Positions 37,181 through 47,610 of a DNA stretch of 64,000 bases are shown here, one piece after another. The DNA is from Orychophragmus violaceus. Its lineage: Eukaryota; Streptophyta; Magnoliopsida; Brassicales; Brassicaceae. The translations under genes were made by a program, and so were the position numbers. The stretch lies in NCBI GenBank assembly GCA_030180135.1, contig CM058230.1, positions 10,479,082 through 10,543,081 of the forward strand, read 5' to 3'. The stretch's first letter is position 1. Every line of letters starts with the position of its first letter. The notes beneath the pieces are model-generated. The model saw nothing but the letters and a program-made list of their open reading frames with translations. It was not told the DNA's origin and ran no database searches.

Positions 37181-37880
37181 GTTCTTGTCCCGGTAGCTAA
37201 CGGGTCAGAAGAGGTTGATGTGGTCACAACTGCAGATGTTATTAGAAGAGCCAAAGTATATGTCACGGGTTCATCAGTCGAAAGATCTTTGCGGATTACG
37301 GCATTCCAAGGCACCAAGATTATTACCGACAAATTGATTGGTGAAGCTGTTGGATCATCATATGATCTTATCGTTCTTCCAGTAAGACAAAGCAAAATTT
37401 ATTCTTGTAACATGCATGCCTCTCACTGCATGTTCCAATATAACTTCTATACCACATCAAATCAATGTGCTTAGGAAAAGCTTAAATGAACTACAACTTT
37501 TGGTTGCTCCATGGTGATAAGTTTTGATTTGTCTTCTTTGATCGAATTTCAATAAGAAGGCTATGCTGGCTCAGAACTTCTGCAGAAGTATAAAATTCTC
37601 AAGAAACTACTTAAGGAACAACAAGAAACTGGGCGGATATATGGAGCTACTAAAATTTCATCTATTGTCCTGCATAAACACGGTCTACTCAAGGTATTAT
37701 TGAAGAAAATGATTGTTCATTTCTTTATCGTGGACATGAGCAAACGATGTATATGCAGACATGCTTTGATTCCTATTGCAGGAGAAGAGAACAGCTGTGT
37801 ACCCTTCAGGCACAGACGGGCCTATGAATGACCAAATGATCAAAGAGGCTGAAGTTGTTATAGATGGAAACTTTTCACCA
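37181..37880 (+). pseudogene. Captured DJ-1/PfpI (DJ1 family) gene fragment
   Basis: Three exon-like pieces: 37181-37381 (67 codons, from VLVPVANGSEEVDVV through FQGTKIITDKLIG to YDLIVLP), about 37556-37693 (to LHKHGLLK) and 37782 to about 37850 (to VVIDGN). Together they correspond to most of one DJ-1 domain of a plant DJ1B/DJ1C-type protein. Plant DJ-1 proteins act in oxidative-stress protection. The start codon, any transit peptide and the domain's C-terminal part (after VVIDGN) are missing, and the acceptor before the second piece (ATAAG|AAGG) seems shifted, which breaks the frame. The whole fragment lies inside a Mutator-type transposon, so it is a transduplicated copy rather than the resident gene. 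Confidence 0.85.
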
Positions 37881-38103
37881 GTATCATATGTTCAACTTTT
37901 GAGACAATTTTGTTCTGGAACTGGTTTGTATCTACAAGAAAATTTTGTCATTTAAGTTAGTTTTGTATAAGATTTTGTACTCAGTTGGACAACATGGTTG
38001 ACTCTAAACTTGATGTTTCCATCAATCTGTTCACTCTCTTATACCTCGTTAAGTCATACAGATGTTCAAGACTGACATGTCCTATAAAGCAACATCAGAT
38101 CCA

Positions 38104-38270
38104 TTACATCAGGAAGATAAAACCAAAAGATGCCTCTGTCAAATTGGCCACAAATTCCTCATAGGAAGTTCTATTTTTCACTTCTAAAACCTTGGCCCTT
38201 CCTTCTTTAACAACACCAAATACCCATATGCCTTGCTGAAACACCTGCTTGACTAAAACAATTTTAATCT
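38104..38270 (-). other. Second coding-like fragment within the Pack-MULE
   Basis: On the minus strand about 55 codons stay open, with GIWVFGVVKEGRAKVLEVKN and a SYEEFVANLTEASFG segment, and base composition higher in GC than the transposon flanks. I do not recognise the family. Its orientation is opposite to that of the DJ-1 fragment, so it probably comes from a second donor gene. Confidence 0.4.
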
Positions 38271-38519
38271 GAACTATGAGTAAAAATAGAAGCAATGAAT
38301 TTTGTGATACAAAAATGTGAGGTAGCCTTTAAGGAAGGAAGAGCTACAAGACTTGAAACTAAGCTTTACGTTAGTTTTTTTTTTCATCCTAAATCCTGAT
38401 TTAATTTAAGTTACGGTTTAGTTTAATTAATTACATGGTTTATTTTAAAATTAGATTTTGGTATAATAATTAATTAAGCGTGGTTTGGTTTGGTTTAGTA
38501 ACAATTATTTAAGTCTGTG

Positions 38520-38945
38520 GTCAAAAGATTAAACAAATCTGTAAAAAATAAGTAAGTTTATCGCCATAGTCTAAAACAAATCTATAAAAACCTAATAAAT
38601 CTGTCAAATTTAAATAAATATGTTGTTAAAGAAGTAATAAATCGGTCGAAACCTAAATAACTCTGTCAAATCCAGATAAATTTGTGGTCAAAGAAGAAAT
38701 AAATCAGTAGAAATCTTAATAAGTTTGTCAAAATCAAGTAAGTTTGTCGCCAAAAACAAATAAATCAATGAATCTTTAACAAATCTATCAAATTAGTATA
38801 AGTTTGTCGCTAAAGAATAATAGATTTGTTAAAAAAAGTTTGTGGATACCTACTTAAATCAGTCAAATCGAGTTAAGTTTGTCGCTTAAGTAAACAAAAA
38901 TATGTTGTTAATAAGTCTGTTGCTTCACGTTACGACAATTAAATA
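38520..38945. repeat. Sub-terminal 61-bp tandem repeats
   Basis: The motif ATAAATC(G/A)(G/A)T recurs at 38638, 38699 and 38760 with GT(C/A)AAATC and AGTTTGTCGCC(A)AA segments in register; further degenerate units flank these. Sub-terminal arrays are frequent in Mutator-like elements. Confidence 0.7.
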
Positions 38946-39158
38946 AGTTTGTGAAATGGCAATTTCGTAATATTTTGATATTTTTTTGCTGAGTTGGAAA
39001 ATATAATAATGGCATTTTTGTAAATACGATTTTCGAGTACAAATGATTTAGGGACAAAATAGGTATCAAAAACTAAATAATAATTAAAATAAAATTAGAG
39101 TTAATCTAGTAATTAACTGAAAAATTAGGGTCTAACTAACTTTTTTCCCTAATTACTT

Positions 39159-40326
39159 TGCTGAAGACTGATGATCCACATCCGATTAGATGACTCAACA
39201 AACCGTTTCACTACTCAACGAAAAAGGAATGATCATCGGATTATCAAATCCCAAATCTTACCTCAAATTGCATATCATATACGCAATTACGCACTAACAC
39301 CAAATGTTATTACAGTAGAAATTCTATAAAATAATACTCGATAAATTAATAAATTTCTATGATCCAAGTTGGACCAATTCAGAATAGAACTCAAGTCAAT
39401 AAAAATAAAATAATGATCTGTTTGAAAATTCTATATAAATATATGGTTCCATAAATATCAAAAAATTAATAAATATCATATGAAAACTTATGCAAATATA
39501 AAATATTTTTCTTTTACTCATATAACTCTTTATATATTTGGTAGTTTTTATTGACTTTGTAATATTTTTACGATAAAAAAAAAAAAAACATGATGCTAAA
39601 TAAAAAAGAATAGAACTCAATTATATTTAATGCATATTTTGTTTTATAAATGTAAATGAATATGATAATCAATTTTTAAAACGTGTGTTCCAAAAAAAAA
39701 GAAAAAAAGAATATAAACAACATAAAGATAGAAAATAGGAATATTCAAGTAAAATAAATTATAAATAATTTTTTTTATAGAAAATATACATAGAGTGAAC
39801 ACTTATTAATTCAAAGAAAATGAATATATAGAAAAATAATTCGCTGAATTTAATTATATATCTATAAATTTATAATCCTATAAATTAATAAAATATCAAA
39901 AGTTTCAATATTATTAATTTATAAAAAAAATTACTTTGCATTGAATCGATTGGTGAGGTTAAGTACAAAACAATCACGGGGACACTCTCAAAATCTAGCT
40001 TCCAGTTCAGTAATTGAAATCTGCTTTTTGTTGTTGGGTTTAACCTTAAAACATATCTCCAATGGTGTAACATTTCTGTGTGTGTGTGCATAGTTCAAGA
40101 CGCAGTTAAAGTGTTCGATGAAATGTCTCAGAAAAACATGTAATTCCTAATGGTTTGAAAAACCAGAACACGAAGCAGAATTTCATAACAAACCAAAACG
40201 ATACACCATTTGTCTGAATCACATCACCTTACTACTCATTCATTCGCTAAATTAAACATTCCAATCTAACTAATACAACACCGCGCGATCATAACCTCGT
40301 TGACTTTAAACGAAACCAATGCCCGG
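39159..40326. other. AT-rich intergenic DNA
   Basis: No supported feature; short open frames here are AT-run artefacts. Confidence 0.5.
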
Positions 40327-40710
40327 TCACTTTTTATCGTCGCCGAAAAGTAGACGGAGTCGAGAAGCAAAGACGCCGGTAGAGTCAACCGACGCTTGAT
40401 GCAGAAGATCACTCTTGATTTTACTCATACGATCTGTCAAACTCTCGTTCTCCTTCTTGAGAACAGCCGTGTCTCCCTCCAGATCGTGAATTCGGTACTT
40501 TTGACTTACCGATCGGAAGCTCAGAAGCAAGATCCCAGTCATGGCGAAGAACTGGAAGAAGCTTTGCTTGTTTTTCTTCACATTCTCGAAGAATCCAGAA
40601 GCTACAGCTGTTAAAGCCTTCGCTGGATCTTTACCGGTAAGAGGATCAACAGGAAGAGGGACAGAAGGGTTTTCTAAAGATTTAGGCTTTTCAAGCCCAA
40701 CAAGTTCTAT
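40327..40710 (-). CDS. Small coiled-coil membrane protein, start codon replaced by ATA
   Basis: An open frame of 126 codons runs from 40707 to a stop at 40327. It begins ELVGLEKPKSLENPSVPLP, continues with a LTGKDPAKALTAVASGFFE segment, one hydrophobic stretch (FFAMTGILLLSF, residues about 55-66) and a heptad-like charged part (LEGDTAVLKKENESLTDRM) that predicts a coiled coil. By place and size it is probably the counterpart of Arabidopsis At1g20430 (unknown function; from memory). Odd point: the codon before GAA is ATA (40708-40710), not ATG, and an in-frame TAA lies just upstream, so translation would need ATA, a later Met (inside the hydrophobic stretch) or an unseen upstream exon. The function is unknown. 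Confidence 0.65.
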   Translation of the reverse strand: MELVGLEKPKSLENPSVPLPVDPLTGKDPAKALTAVASGFFENVKKNKQSFFQFFAMTGILLLSFRSVSQKYRIHDLEGDTAVLKKENESLTDRMSKIKSDLLHQASVDSTGVFASRLRLLFGDDKK

Positions 40711-41343
40711 GCTTTTGAGTTATCGTTAGTTCTGTAGCCTCTGACTGAGTTGGAAGGTTTCAAGATGCCAAACAAACAGTGAGATTGTAATTTGTAATCC
40801 ACTAAAGATGGATAATCATGAAAATAACTGTTCTAATTATCTCAAAATTTGTCTATCAATACACTTTATTTTATACAACTTCTTTGATTTTTATTGTCGA
40901 AATGACCATCAAAAACACCATAAAAGAAGAAAAATATAGAAACAAGATTATATTTCATTCATAGTGGAACAAATTGCTTTAGTATAAATGGTAATCATAA
41001 CTAGAATTAATATAGCAACACTCATTATAATACTGTTCAGACCAATTATATTATTATTAAACATTCTGCATAATAAAAATCAAAGTTTGATCGCTACACT
41101 CCTTGTCTTATTCATCTTTGTTATATTGTTTCAATTTTTTTTTGTCATATTACTCTTTGTTCCTAATCAATTTTTAGTCTCTTGACAGTGATTCATCTTG
41201 GAAAATAATCGTTGGATATTTTTTGTGGGGTTTATATGTCCAAAATATCAAGAAGCCAGATGGGGACATATATGAACTAGTTAATACATTCGTACTATAA
41301 TATATTATTCTGCTGAAAGGTTTTAGAATTAGGTATTTGTTTT
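40711..41343. other. Intergenic DNA up to the copia insertion
   Basis: AT-rich; no supported feature beyond the presumed promoter of the small gene. Confidence 0.5.
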
Positions 41344-41348
41344 TACAT

Positions 41349-41497
41349 TATTAAACCAGAGTAAATAAAGTTTGTTATTCTCATTAATTATCTTTGTTCA
41401 GTATGTCGACCTTATATACAGGTTCCTAACTACATTGATCAACTATACAGATTAACTATACAAGTCAACTATACAAGTGTATTATTTACATCTAATA
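41349..41497 (-). repeat. 3' LTR of the copia element
   Basis: 149 bp, beginning TATTA and ending TAATA on the plus strand. It differs from the 5' LTR by two substitutions and lacks 26 bp of short tandem repeat (TCAACTATACAAG-type units). Confidence 0.93.
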
Positions 41498-41507
41498 CAC
41501 CCCCCTC
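41498..41507 (-). promoter_or_regulatory. Polypurine tract
   Basis: On the coding strand TTGAGGGGGGTG abuts the 3' LTR, the priming site for plus-strand DNA. Confidence 0.8.
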
Positions 41508-44500
41508 AAGCCGATGATCCGAAGCAGATGATGGAAGAAAGAGGCTTGAAGTTGACATACGTCGAAGAATAGAGTGAAAAGGACCAGGATGCAGAGCCTT
41601 AGTGAGAATGTCAGCATGTTGATTTGCGCTGGATACATGCATTAACTTGAGAAAGCCATTCTTCACTTGATCACGAACCGTGTGACAATCTATTTCCATG
41701 TGCTTTGTCCTTTCATGGAAAACAGGATTAGTAGCAATGTGCATTGCGGATTTGTTGTCACAGAACAGCTTAGAAGAAGTGGTTGGCTTGACCCGCAAAT
41801 CCGTAAGTAACTGTGCCAACCAAAGTAGTTCACAAGTAGCATGTGCCATGCTTCGGTATTCAGCTTCAGTACTACTCATGCTCACAACATCTTGTTTCTT
41901 GGACTTCCAAGTGATGAGTGAAGACCCAAGATATACACAATAACCAGTGATAGACCTCCGTGTATCAGGACAAGTCGCCCAATCTGCATCTGCAAAAGCA
42001 TTAAGACAGATATCCGACTGTGCAGAATAGAAAACACCTTGTCCCGGGTTTGTTTTAATGTACTTCAGTATCTTATGAGCCGCCTGTAGATGAATATCAG
42101 TAGGAGCAGCCATAAACTGACTCAAGGAATGCACGGCATAGGTAATGTCTGGACGCGTAATGGTCAGATATAGAAGTCGGCCAATGAGAGCACGATACGG
42201 TGTTGCATCAGGTAGAGGTGTACCAGAGGTTGTACTCAACCGGATAGTAGGATCCATTGGCACTGTACTTGGTTTACATCCCATCAACCCTGTATCAGCA
42301 AGAAGATTGAGGGCATACTTTCTTTGTGAAACAGAAATCCCAGAAGCATTTCTAGCAATTTCTAATCCCAAGAAGAATCTTAAAGGACCAAGATCCTTGA
42401 TTTTAAAACTTGCATGAAGAATCATCTTGAGACGTTTAACCTCTGCATCACTGTTACTAGCAATCATGATATCGTCAACATAAACTAAGATTGCAGTGAA
42501 ATCTGTCCCATGTTGCTTCACAAACAGAGTATTATCAGCTGGAGATTGAGTAAATCCAGCAGATATAAGAACATAAGACAAACAGTGATACCATTGGCGA
42601 GATGCCTGCTTAAGTCCATAGATGGATTTATGCAGACGACAAACAGGATTTGGTGGAAGATGTCATGTAGGTGATGTGTAGCCCTGTGGTAAACTCATGA
42701 AGATTTCTTCATCAAGATCACTGTGAAGGAAGGCATTGGAGACATCCATTTGAGAGAGACTCCAACCTTTAGCAGCAGCAAGACCAAGAAGGAGTTTAAC
42801 GCTCGCAAGTTTGGCAACTGGAGAGAAAGTGTCAGTAAAATCTACACCCTCTTGCTGTGTAAATCCTTTGGCTACAAGACGAGCCTTATACCGTTCAATG
42901 CTGCCATTAGCATGATATTTAATGGTATAAACCCATTTACAGCCAACAACGTTCTTTCCAGGAGGCAATGATTCAACAGTCCATGTTTTATTGATTTCCA
43001 TAGCCTGGAGTTCCTCAGTCATTGCTTTAGAGAAGTGAGGGGATGATATGGCTTGTTTAAAAGAGGTGGGTTCAGTTTCAAGAGAGTAGGATAAAATATA
43101 GGACTGGTATTGAGGTGAGAAATGGGAATAGTTGATAACAGAGGAAAGAGGGTAAGGAGTGGTAATCTTTGGAAGAGGTGTTTGAGTAAGGTTACAGTGG
43201 TAATCAGACAAGTACCCTGGTGGTTTAACAATACGTTGAGGCCTTGAGTTGAGTAGCTGAGCTTGTCCTGTACACCTGGTTACAGTCTCTTGAAGAGATG
43301 GGGCATTAGAGAGTGGAGGAGCAGTGACTGATGATGGTGAAAATGCAGGTGGAATAGTGTCAGATGAATGAGATGAAGATGCAGATGAATGATGGGGAAT
43401 ATCACTAGATGCAGATGACAAAGAAGATGTATCAGTGAGTTTGATGATATTATCTATAGCAGAAGGAATGGAAGAAGGTGTAATAAACCGTGAAAAGATA
43501 TCTGTAGGCATGGTGTTCGTCTTAAAAGGAAAGACATTCTCATGAAACACAACATTGCGAGAAACTGAGACAATATTATTGTCTAGATGCAAAACTTTAT
43601 AACCTTTGTAACCTGAGGAATACCCTAAGAAGACACATGAATCAGCACGAGGAGTGAATTTATTCCTATCCTTGACAAGAGTAGAAACATAACAAAGACA
43701 ACCAAATGAACGTAAGAAATTGTAATTAGGTTGTTTCTGAGTTAGCTTCTCATACGGTGACTGCTTGTTTAGAAGTAAAGATGGTGTTCTATTGATGAGA
43801 AAGACAGCAGTACGAATACAATCACTCCAATATGAAAGAGGAACATTGGACTGAAACAACAATGCACGAGCAACATTCAACAAATGTTGATGCTTACGTT
43901 CTACCACTGAGTTTTGTTGTGGAGTGTATGCACAAGAAAATTGATGAATCATTCCATGTTCTTCAACAAGATGAGCAAAGTTCAATTCAGGAGCATTATC
44001 AGTTCTTATGGCCTTAATAGTTGATGAATATTGCGTTTGAACATATTTAATGAAAACAGGGAAAATTGTGGAAACATCACTTTTATTATGTAACAAGTAA
44101 ATCCAAGTTACACGAGAACAGTCATCAACTATAGTAAGAAAGTATTTATATCCTTCTATAGATTCTACAGAGAAGGGACCCCAAACATCCAAATGAATAA
44201 GATCAAATGGTGCTTTAGACAAGTGATTATGAGAAATAAAAGGGGGTTTTCTCTGCTTAGCTAACGGACAGACAGAACAATGATCAAGAGATGACAGACT
44301 AGACTTATTGATATCTAAAAAATCAGAAAGATAAGCAAGCTTGAGTGATGAGGGATGACCAAGACGCTGGTGCCAGAGACGTCCATTAGTATGCAATGAG
44401 CCACATAAGTTGATGCTTGAGACAGTGTTATCATGATCTAATATGTAGGGATTATGCATGAGAGTACCTCTACCAATCGTCGAGCCCAGAGTAGACTCCT

Positions 44501-45052
44501 GGATCAAACAATAGGTAGGGTAAAAATGAGCAGAACTGTTATTATCTCTCAGCATAGTACTAACACTGATAAGATTGAATTGAAATGATGGAACATGTAA
44601 AACATTATGCAAAATAAGAGATGATGAGATGTGAATTGTGCCAGTATGAGTGATGGGTTCTCTAATGCCATTTGGTAAAGAGACTGTAACACCTGTTACA
44701 GGAGAAGTGTGACTAAACAAAGCAAGATCAGAACATACATGTGTAGTAGCACCAGTGTCAATTATCTAAGAACCACTAGGAATAGTATGAGATAGAGAGG
44801 AAAGGCATTGGTGTTGAAAAGTAAGACATTGGTTCTCAAAACGGATACTAGTAGAAGGAAAAAGAATGTTACCAGAGGAGGAATTAGAAGCCATATGACC
44901 ACCCTCAGTGATAGAAGCTAATGCCAAAGGAACTGAAGGTTCTGGAGCTTGAGTATGAACTTGAAGCTGTTGAATGAGAGACTGAACTTGTCTGGGATCC
45001 ATTTGAGAGAAATCCAGATTAAGAGTATTGCTTGCTGGAGGTGGCATGTCTG

Positions 45053-45064
45053 GCTCTGATACCA
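45053..45064 (-). promoter_or_regulatory. tRNA-Met primer-binding site
   Basis: TGGTATCAGAGC on the coding strand immediately follows the 5' LTR; it is the standard plant copia PBS. Confidence 0.92.
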
Positions 45065-45239
45065 TATTAAACCAGAGTAAATAAAGTTTGTTATTCTCAT
45101 TAATTATCTATGTTCAGTATGTCGACCTTATATACAGGTTCCTAACTACATTGATCAACTATACAGATCAACTATACAAGTCAACTATACAAGTCAACTA
45201 TACAGATCAACTATACAAGTGTATTATTTACATCTAATA
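45065..45239 (-). repeat. 5' LTR of the copia element
   Basis: 175 bp, same termini as the 3' LTR, with one extra 26-bp unit of the TCAACTATACA repeat. Confidence 0.93.
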
Positions 45240-45244
45240 TACAT

Positions 45245-45572
45245 TGTTCACTCTTACGGGTGTCATCATTTGAAACTCTTGCCAATACGAGGTGATCATG
45301 TGGACATGAATATGATACCGTAATAAACAAATGTATACGAGGAGTTCTATGGAGATAGCAAACGAAAACCACACACATAATTCGAAAACATTACTTAGAA
45401 ACCATATGAGAACTTTATTAAAGAGATAATTAAATTACAATACAAAGGTGCAAAATGCAAACCAAAGACAGACACAATCTTGCAGAACATCTTAAAAGAT
45501 AAAAGAGAAATCATCAGAGAAATAAACACAGCAAATGTACCACTCAAACATCATTATATTCTTTCATATTTC
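45245..45572 (-). other. 3' flank of the dehydrin gene
   Basis: Contains the presumed 3' UTR of the dehydrin transcript, followed by the copia target site. No other feature seen. Confidence 0.5.
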
Positions 45573-46782
45573 TTAAGCATGAGACTCCCTTACTTTCATC
45601 TCCTCCTCTTCAGTGCTCTTAGCATGATGACCTGGAAGCTTCTCTTTGATCTTTTCAAGAAACCCTTTCTTCTCCGCCGGATGCTCAGCCGTTTCCTCCG
45701 TCACTGGCACTGCAGCCTCCGTGTTGACGACATGAGAATCCTCTGGTTTATCGCTGTGTCCTGGAAGCTTCTCCTTAATCTTCTCCGTCAGTCCTTTCTT
45801 CTCTGCCGTTTCATCCGTCACTGGTGCTGCAGCCCCCGGGTTGACGACCGGAGAATCATCTGGCTTTTTGCTGTGACCTGGAAGCTTATCCTTGATCTTC
45901 TCCATCATTCCATTCTTCTCTGCCGGATGCTCCACCGCTTCCTCCTTCACCGACAGGAATGCGATGTTTGAAGCATCATCATCTGTTTTTGTTCCGTGTG
46001 GAAACTTCTCCTTGATCTGCTCCATAACTCTCTTCTTCTCTGCCGGATGCTCTGCCGTTTCCTCCGTCACTGGTGCCGCAGGCACCGTGTTGACGAGTGG
46101 AGAATGATAATCTGGTTTCTCGCTGTGACCTGGAAGCTTATCCTTTATCTTTTCCATCACTCCCTTCTTCTCTTCCGGAATCGCTGCCGTTTCATCAGTC
46201 ACCGGCAGCGTCTTGATCTGCTCCATTACTTTTTCCCTATCTTCCTCTGTTTTCTTAACTTCTTCAGTGATCTTCTTCTTCTCCTTCTTCCTCTTCTCAC
46301 CGTCTTCACCTTCTTCCTCGCTTGACTGTTAAAGAGATGATGAAGTTATTTACAGATTTAACCCAAAACTATAGGCTAATTAAATATATGTACGGACTGA
46401 ATTAACTACTTACGGAGGAAGAAGAGCTGTGGGATCGGTGAAGCTTCTGGAGGAGGATGGGCTTGTTCTCTTCCTCCTCCTCGTGCTTCTGGTGAAGCTT
46501 TTCGAGGAGACTAGGCTTATTCTCCTTATCTTCCTCTTCTTCGTGCTTCTCCACATACGCCGGCGGCGTCGTGATCTCAGCTTTATGCTCGACCTCCGAC
46601 TCCAGCGGCTTCGTTGTCTCTTGAGGTTTTACTTCTTCCTTCTTCCCCAAGAAATCGAACAATCCACGGCTCTTAACCTCTCCCGTCGTCCCCGATGATT
46701 CATCCGTGGTGGTGATCTTTGGGGTCTCGTGTTCGGGGACGTTCTTGACCTCCTCCGAAGCGTTCTTGTACTCTTCCGCCAT
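45573..46782 (-). CDS. Acidic dehydrin, COR47/ERD10 type (group 2 LEA)
   Basis: Two exons, complement(join(45573..46325,46414..46782)), 373 residues; intron GTAAGT...CAG. Dehydrins are disordered hydrophilic proteins that protect membranes and enzymes during cold and water loss. Order of motifs: F-segment RGLFDFLGKKEE (residues 39-50), serine tract of seven Ser followed by Glu (S-segment, split by the intron), then lysine-rich K-segments of type EKIKEKLPGH at about 176-190, 220-234, 260-274, 299-313 and 343-357, plus a degenerate one near 155-161. That is five K-segments, spaced 39-44 residues; the Arabidopsis relatives have three by memory and are about 260 residues long. The third segment from the C-terminus and the one at 220-234 deviate most (FPHG instead of LPGH in the latter). 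Cold/ABA regulation is expected, see the DRE cores upstream. Confidence 0.95.
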
Positions 46783-47073
46783 AGTTAGTTAACTCTGGAT
46801 CAACTGACAATTAACGTGAAACGATAGAGAGAAAATATGAGAAATTTTCAAATACGATTTAGCTTTAACTTGCTTTTAAGGTGATTATAGAGAGCTGTGA
46901 TGAGCAATGTGATGAGAGACGAGAGTGGGTTTTATAGTGTGAGCGAGAGGGTCCAGGCCAACGCGGAGGTAACGCTGTAATGATTTAATTGATTTTTTTT
47001 TTTTTTTTGTCAACAGATTTAATTGATTTTTAATCAAGTAAAATGGATTTTTTTATTTTCTTAAATTGCAGAA

Positions 47074-47150
47074 TGACCCTCTTTCTTTAAGTCGGTAGGA
47101 ATATCATGAAATCATTCACTTTTTCTTAATTTATAAGATTTTTTTTTCTC
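47074..47150. repeat. Promoter block, proximal copy (pair with 47534-47610)
   Basis: TGACCCTCTTTCTTTAAGTC, then GGTAGGA, ATATCATGAAATCAT and TTTTTCTTAATTTA appear in the same order as in the distal block, with a few insertions there. Confidence 0.75.
47091..47097 (-). promoter_or_regulatory. DRE/CRT core (TACCGAC), proximal
   Basis: TACCGAC on the dehydrin coding strand, about 310 bp upstream of the start codon. This is the binding core for CBF/DREB cold and drought regulators. Confidence 0.6.
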
Positions 47151-47533
47151 ATCTGAGTTATACTTATATTGACATAGGTGGGATGCGTTTTTTGGAATAC
47201 AAAAGCCGAGAGAAGACAAATTCTTTTCTGAAAACTAAAACGGCGGAATCACGGAATATCCCCGAAAACTAAAGTCCATAAAGAGTTGCTAATCCTAAAA
47301 CTAAAATGGACATAGATCGATACAAACAAAATCTAACAATAACAACAAGAACTTGCACATCTTGGCTCCCACGAAAAATAAAAAAGCGAGATAAATTGTC
47401 GTTGCTCACGACCCACCGAACAATAACATCAACTATCTAAAGACACACACTCTCTCCTAACTCAACCCAAAACCCAAAGTTTCACATAAGATATATTTTT
47501 AATATACAGATGAAGAGTTAAATCAAATATTAA

Positions 47534-47610
47534 GTGACCATCTTTTCTTTAGGTCGGTAGATGAAAATATCATGAAATCATCCTATTCTTTTCCTTAATT
47601 TAAAGGTTGT
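47534..47610. repeat. Promoter block, distal copy
   Basis: Second copy of the block at 47074-47150, in the same orientation, 460 bp further from the gene. Confidence 0.75.
47554..47560 (-). promoter_or_regulatory. DRE/CRT core (TACCGAC), distal
   Basis: Same core as at 47091-47097, about 770 bp upstream of the dehydrin start codon. Confidence 0.55.

Larger units (their letters stand above)
36209..39149. mobile_element. Pack-MULE (Mutator-like element carrying host gene fragments)
   Basis: The 9-bp direct repeat TAATTACTT at 36200-36208 and 39150-39158 bounds a 2941-bp segment. Its two ends are inverted repeats of at least 55 bp at roughly two-thirds identity, with AATTACTAGATTAACTC perfect in both (about 36240-36256 and, complemented, 39102-39118). 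There is no transposase. The interior holds part of a DJ-1/PfpI gene with its introns (37181-37880), a second coding-like fragment in the opposite direction (38104-38270), and sub-terminal 61-bp tandem repeats. Retained introns mean capture at the DNA level, the hallmark of Pack-MULEs. The acquiring transposase must have acted in trans. Confidence 0.85.
41469..45064 (-). pseudogene. Copia pol polyprotein (protease-integrase-RT-RNase H) with two stops
   Basis: A single reading frame from 45064 to 41469 is broken only by TAG at 44766-44768 (where relatives have Trp, just before the protease DTGA motif) and TGA at 42663-42665 (Arg expected). Domains in order: protease DTGATTHVCSD (about 44750), integrase HHCC (HQRLGHPSSLK...CSVCPLAK) and its D,D,E residues (HLDVWGP, RTDNAPEL, VVERKHQHLL), reverse transcriptase with YVDDI (about 42485), and RNase H with SSTEAEYRSMA (about 41870). 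The usual gag and zinc knuckle are missing: only ~100 codons precede the protease. It cannot move without gag and pol supplied in trans. Both stops are transitions, consistent with cytosine deamination. Confidence 0.93.
41349..45239 (-). mobile_element. Copia-type LTR retrotransposon, gag-deleted, recent
   Basis: TACAT at 41344-41348 and 45240-45244 is the 5-bp target duplication. LTRs are 41349-41497 and 45065-45239. The primer-binding site (45053-45064, complementary to initiator tRNA-Met) directly follows the 5' LTR, and a G-rich polypurine tract precedes the 3' LTR. The minus strand is coding. Element length is 3891 bp, shorter than a complete copia element because the gag region is almost absent. 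Confidence 0.95.

Noticed and set aside
37181..37474. A functional DJ-1 gene
   Set aside because: It lacks a start and the domain C-terminus, has a damaged acceptor and lies wholly within a transposon.
45480..45971. Plus-strand open frame (163 codons) over the dehydrin gene
   Set aside because: It is the mirror image of the lysine-rich K-segment repeats; the leucine-rich translation is a codon artefact.
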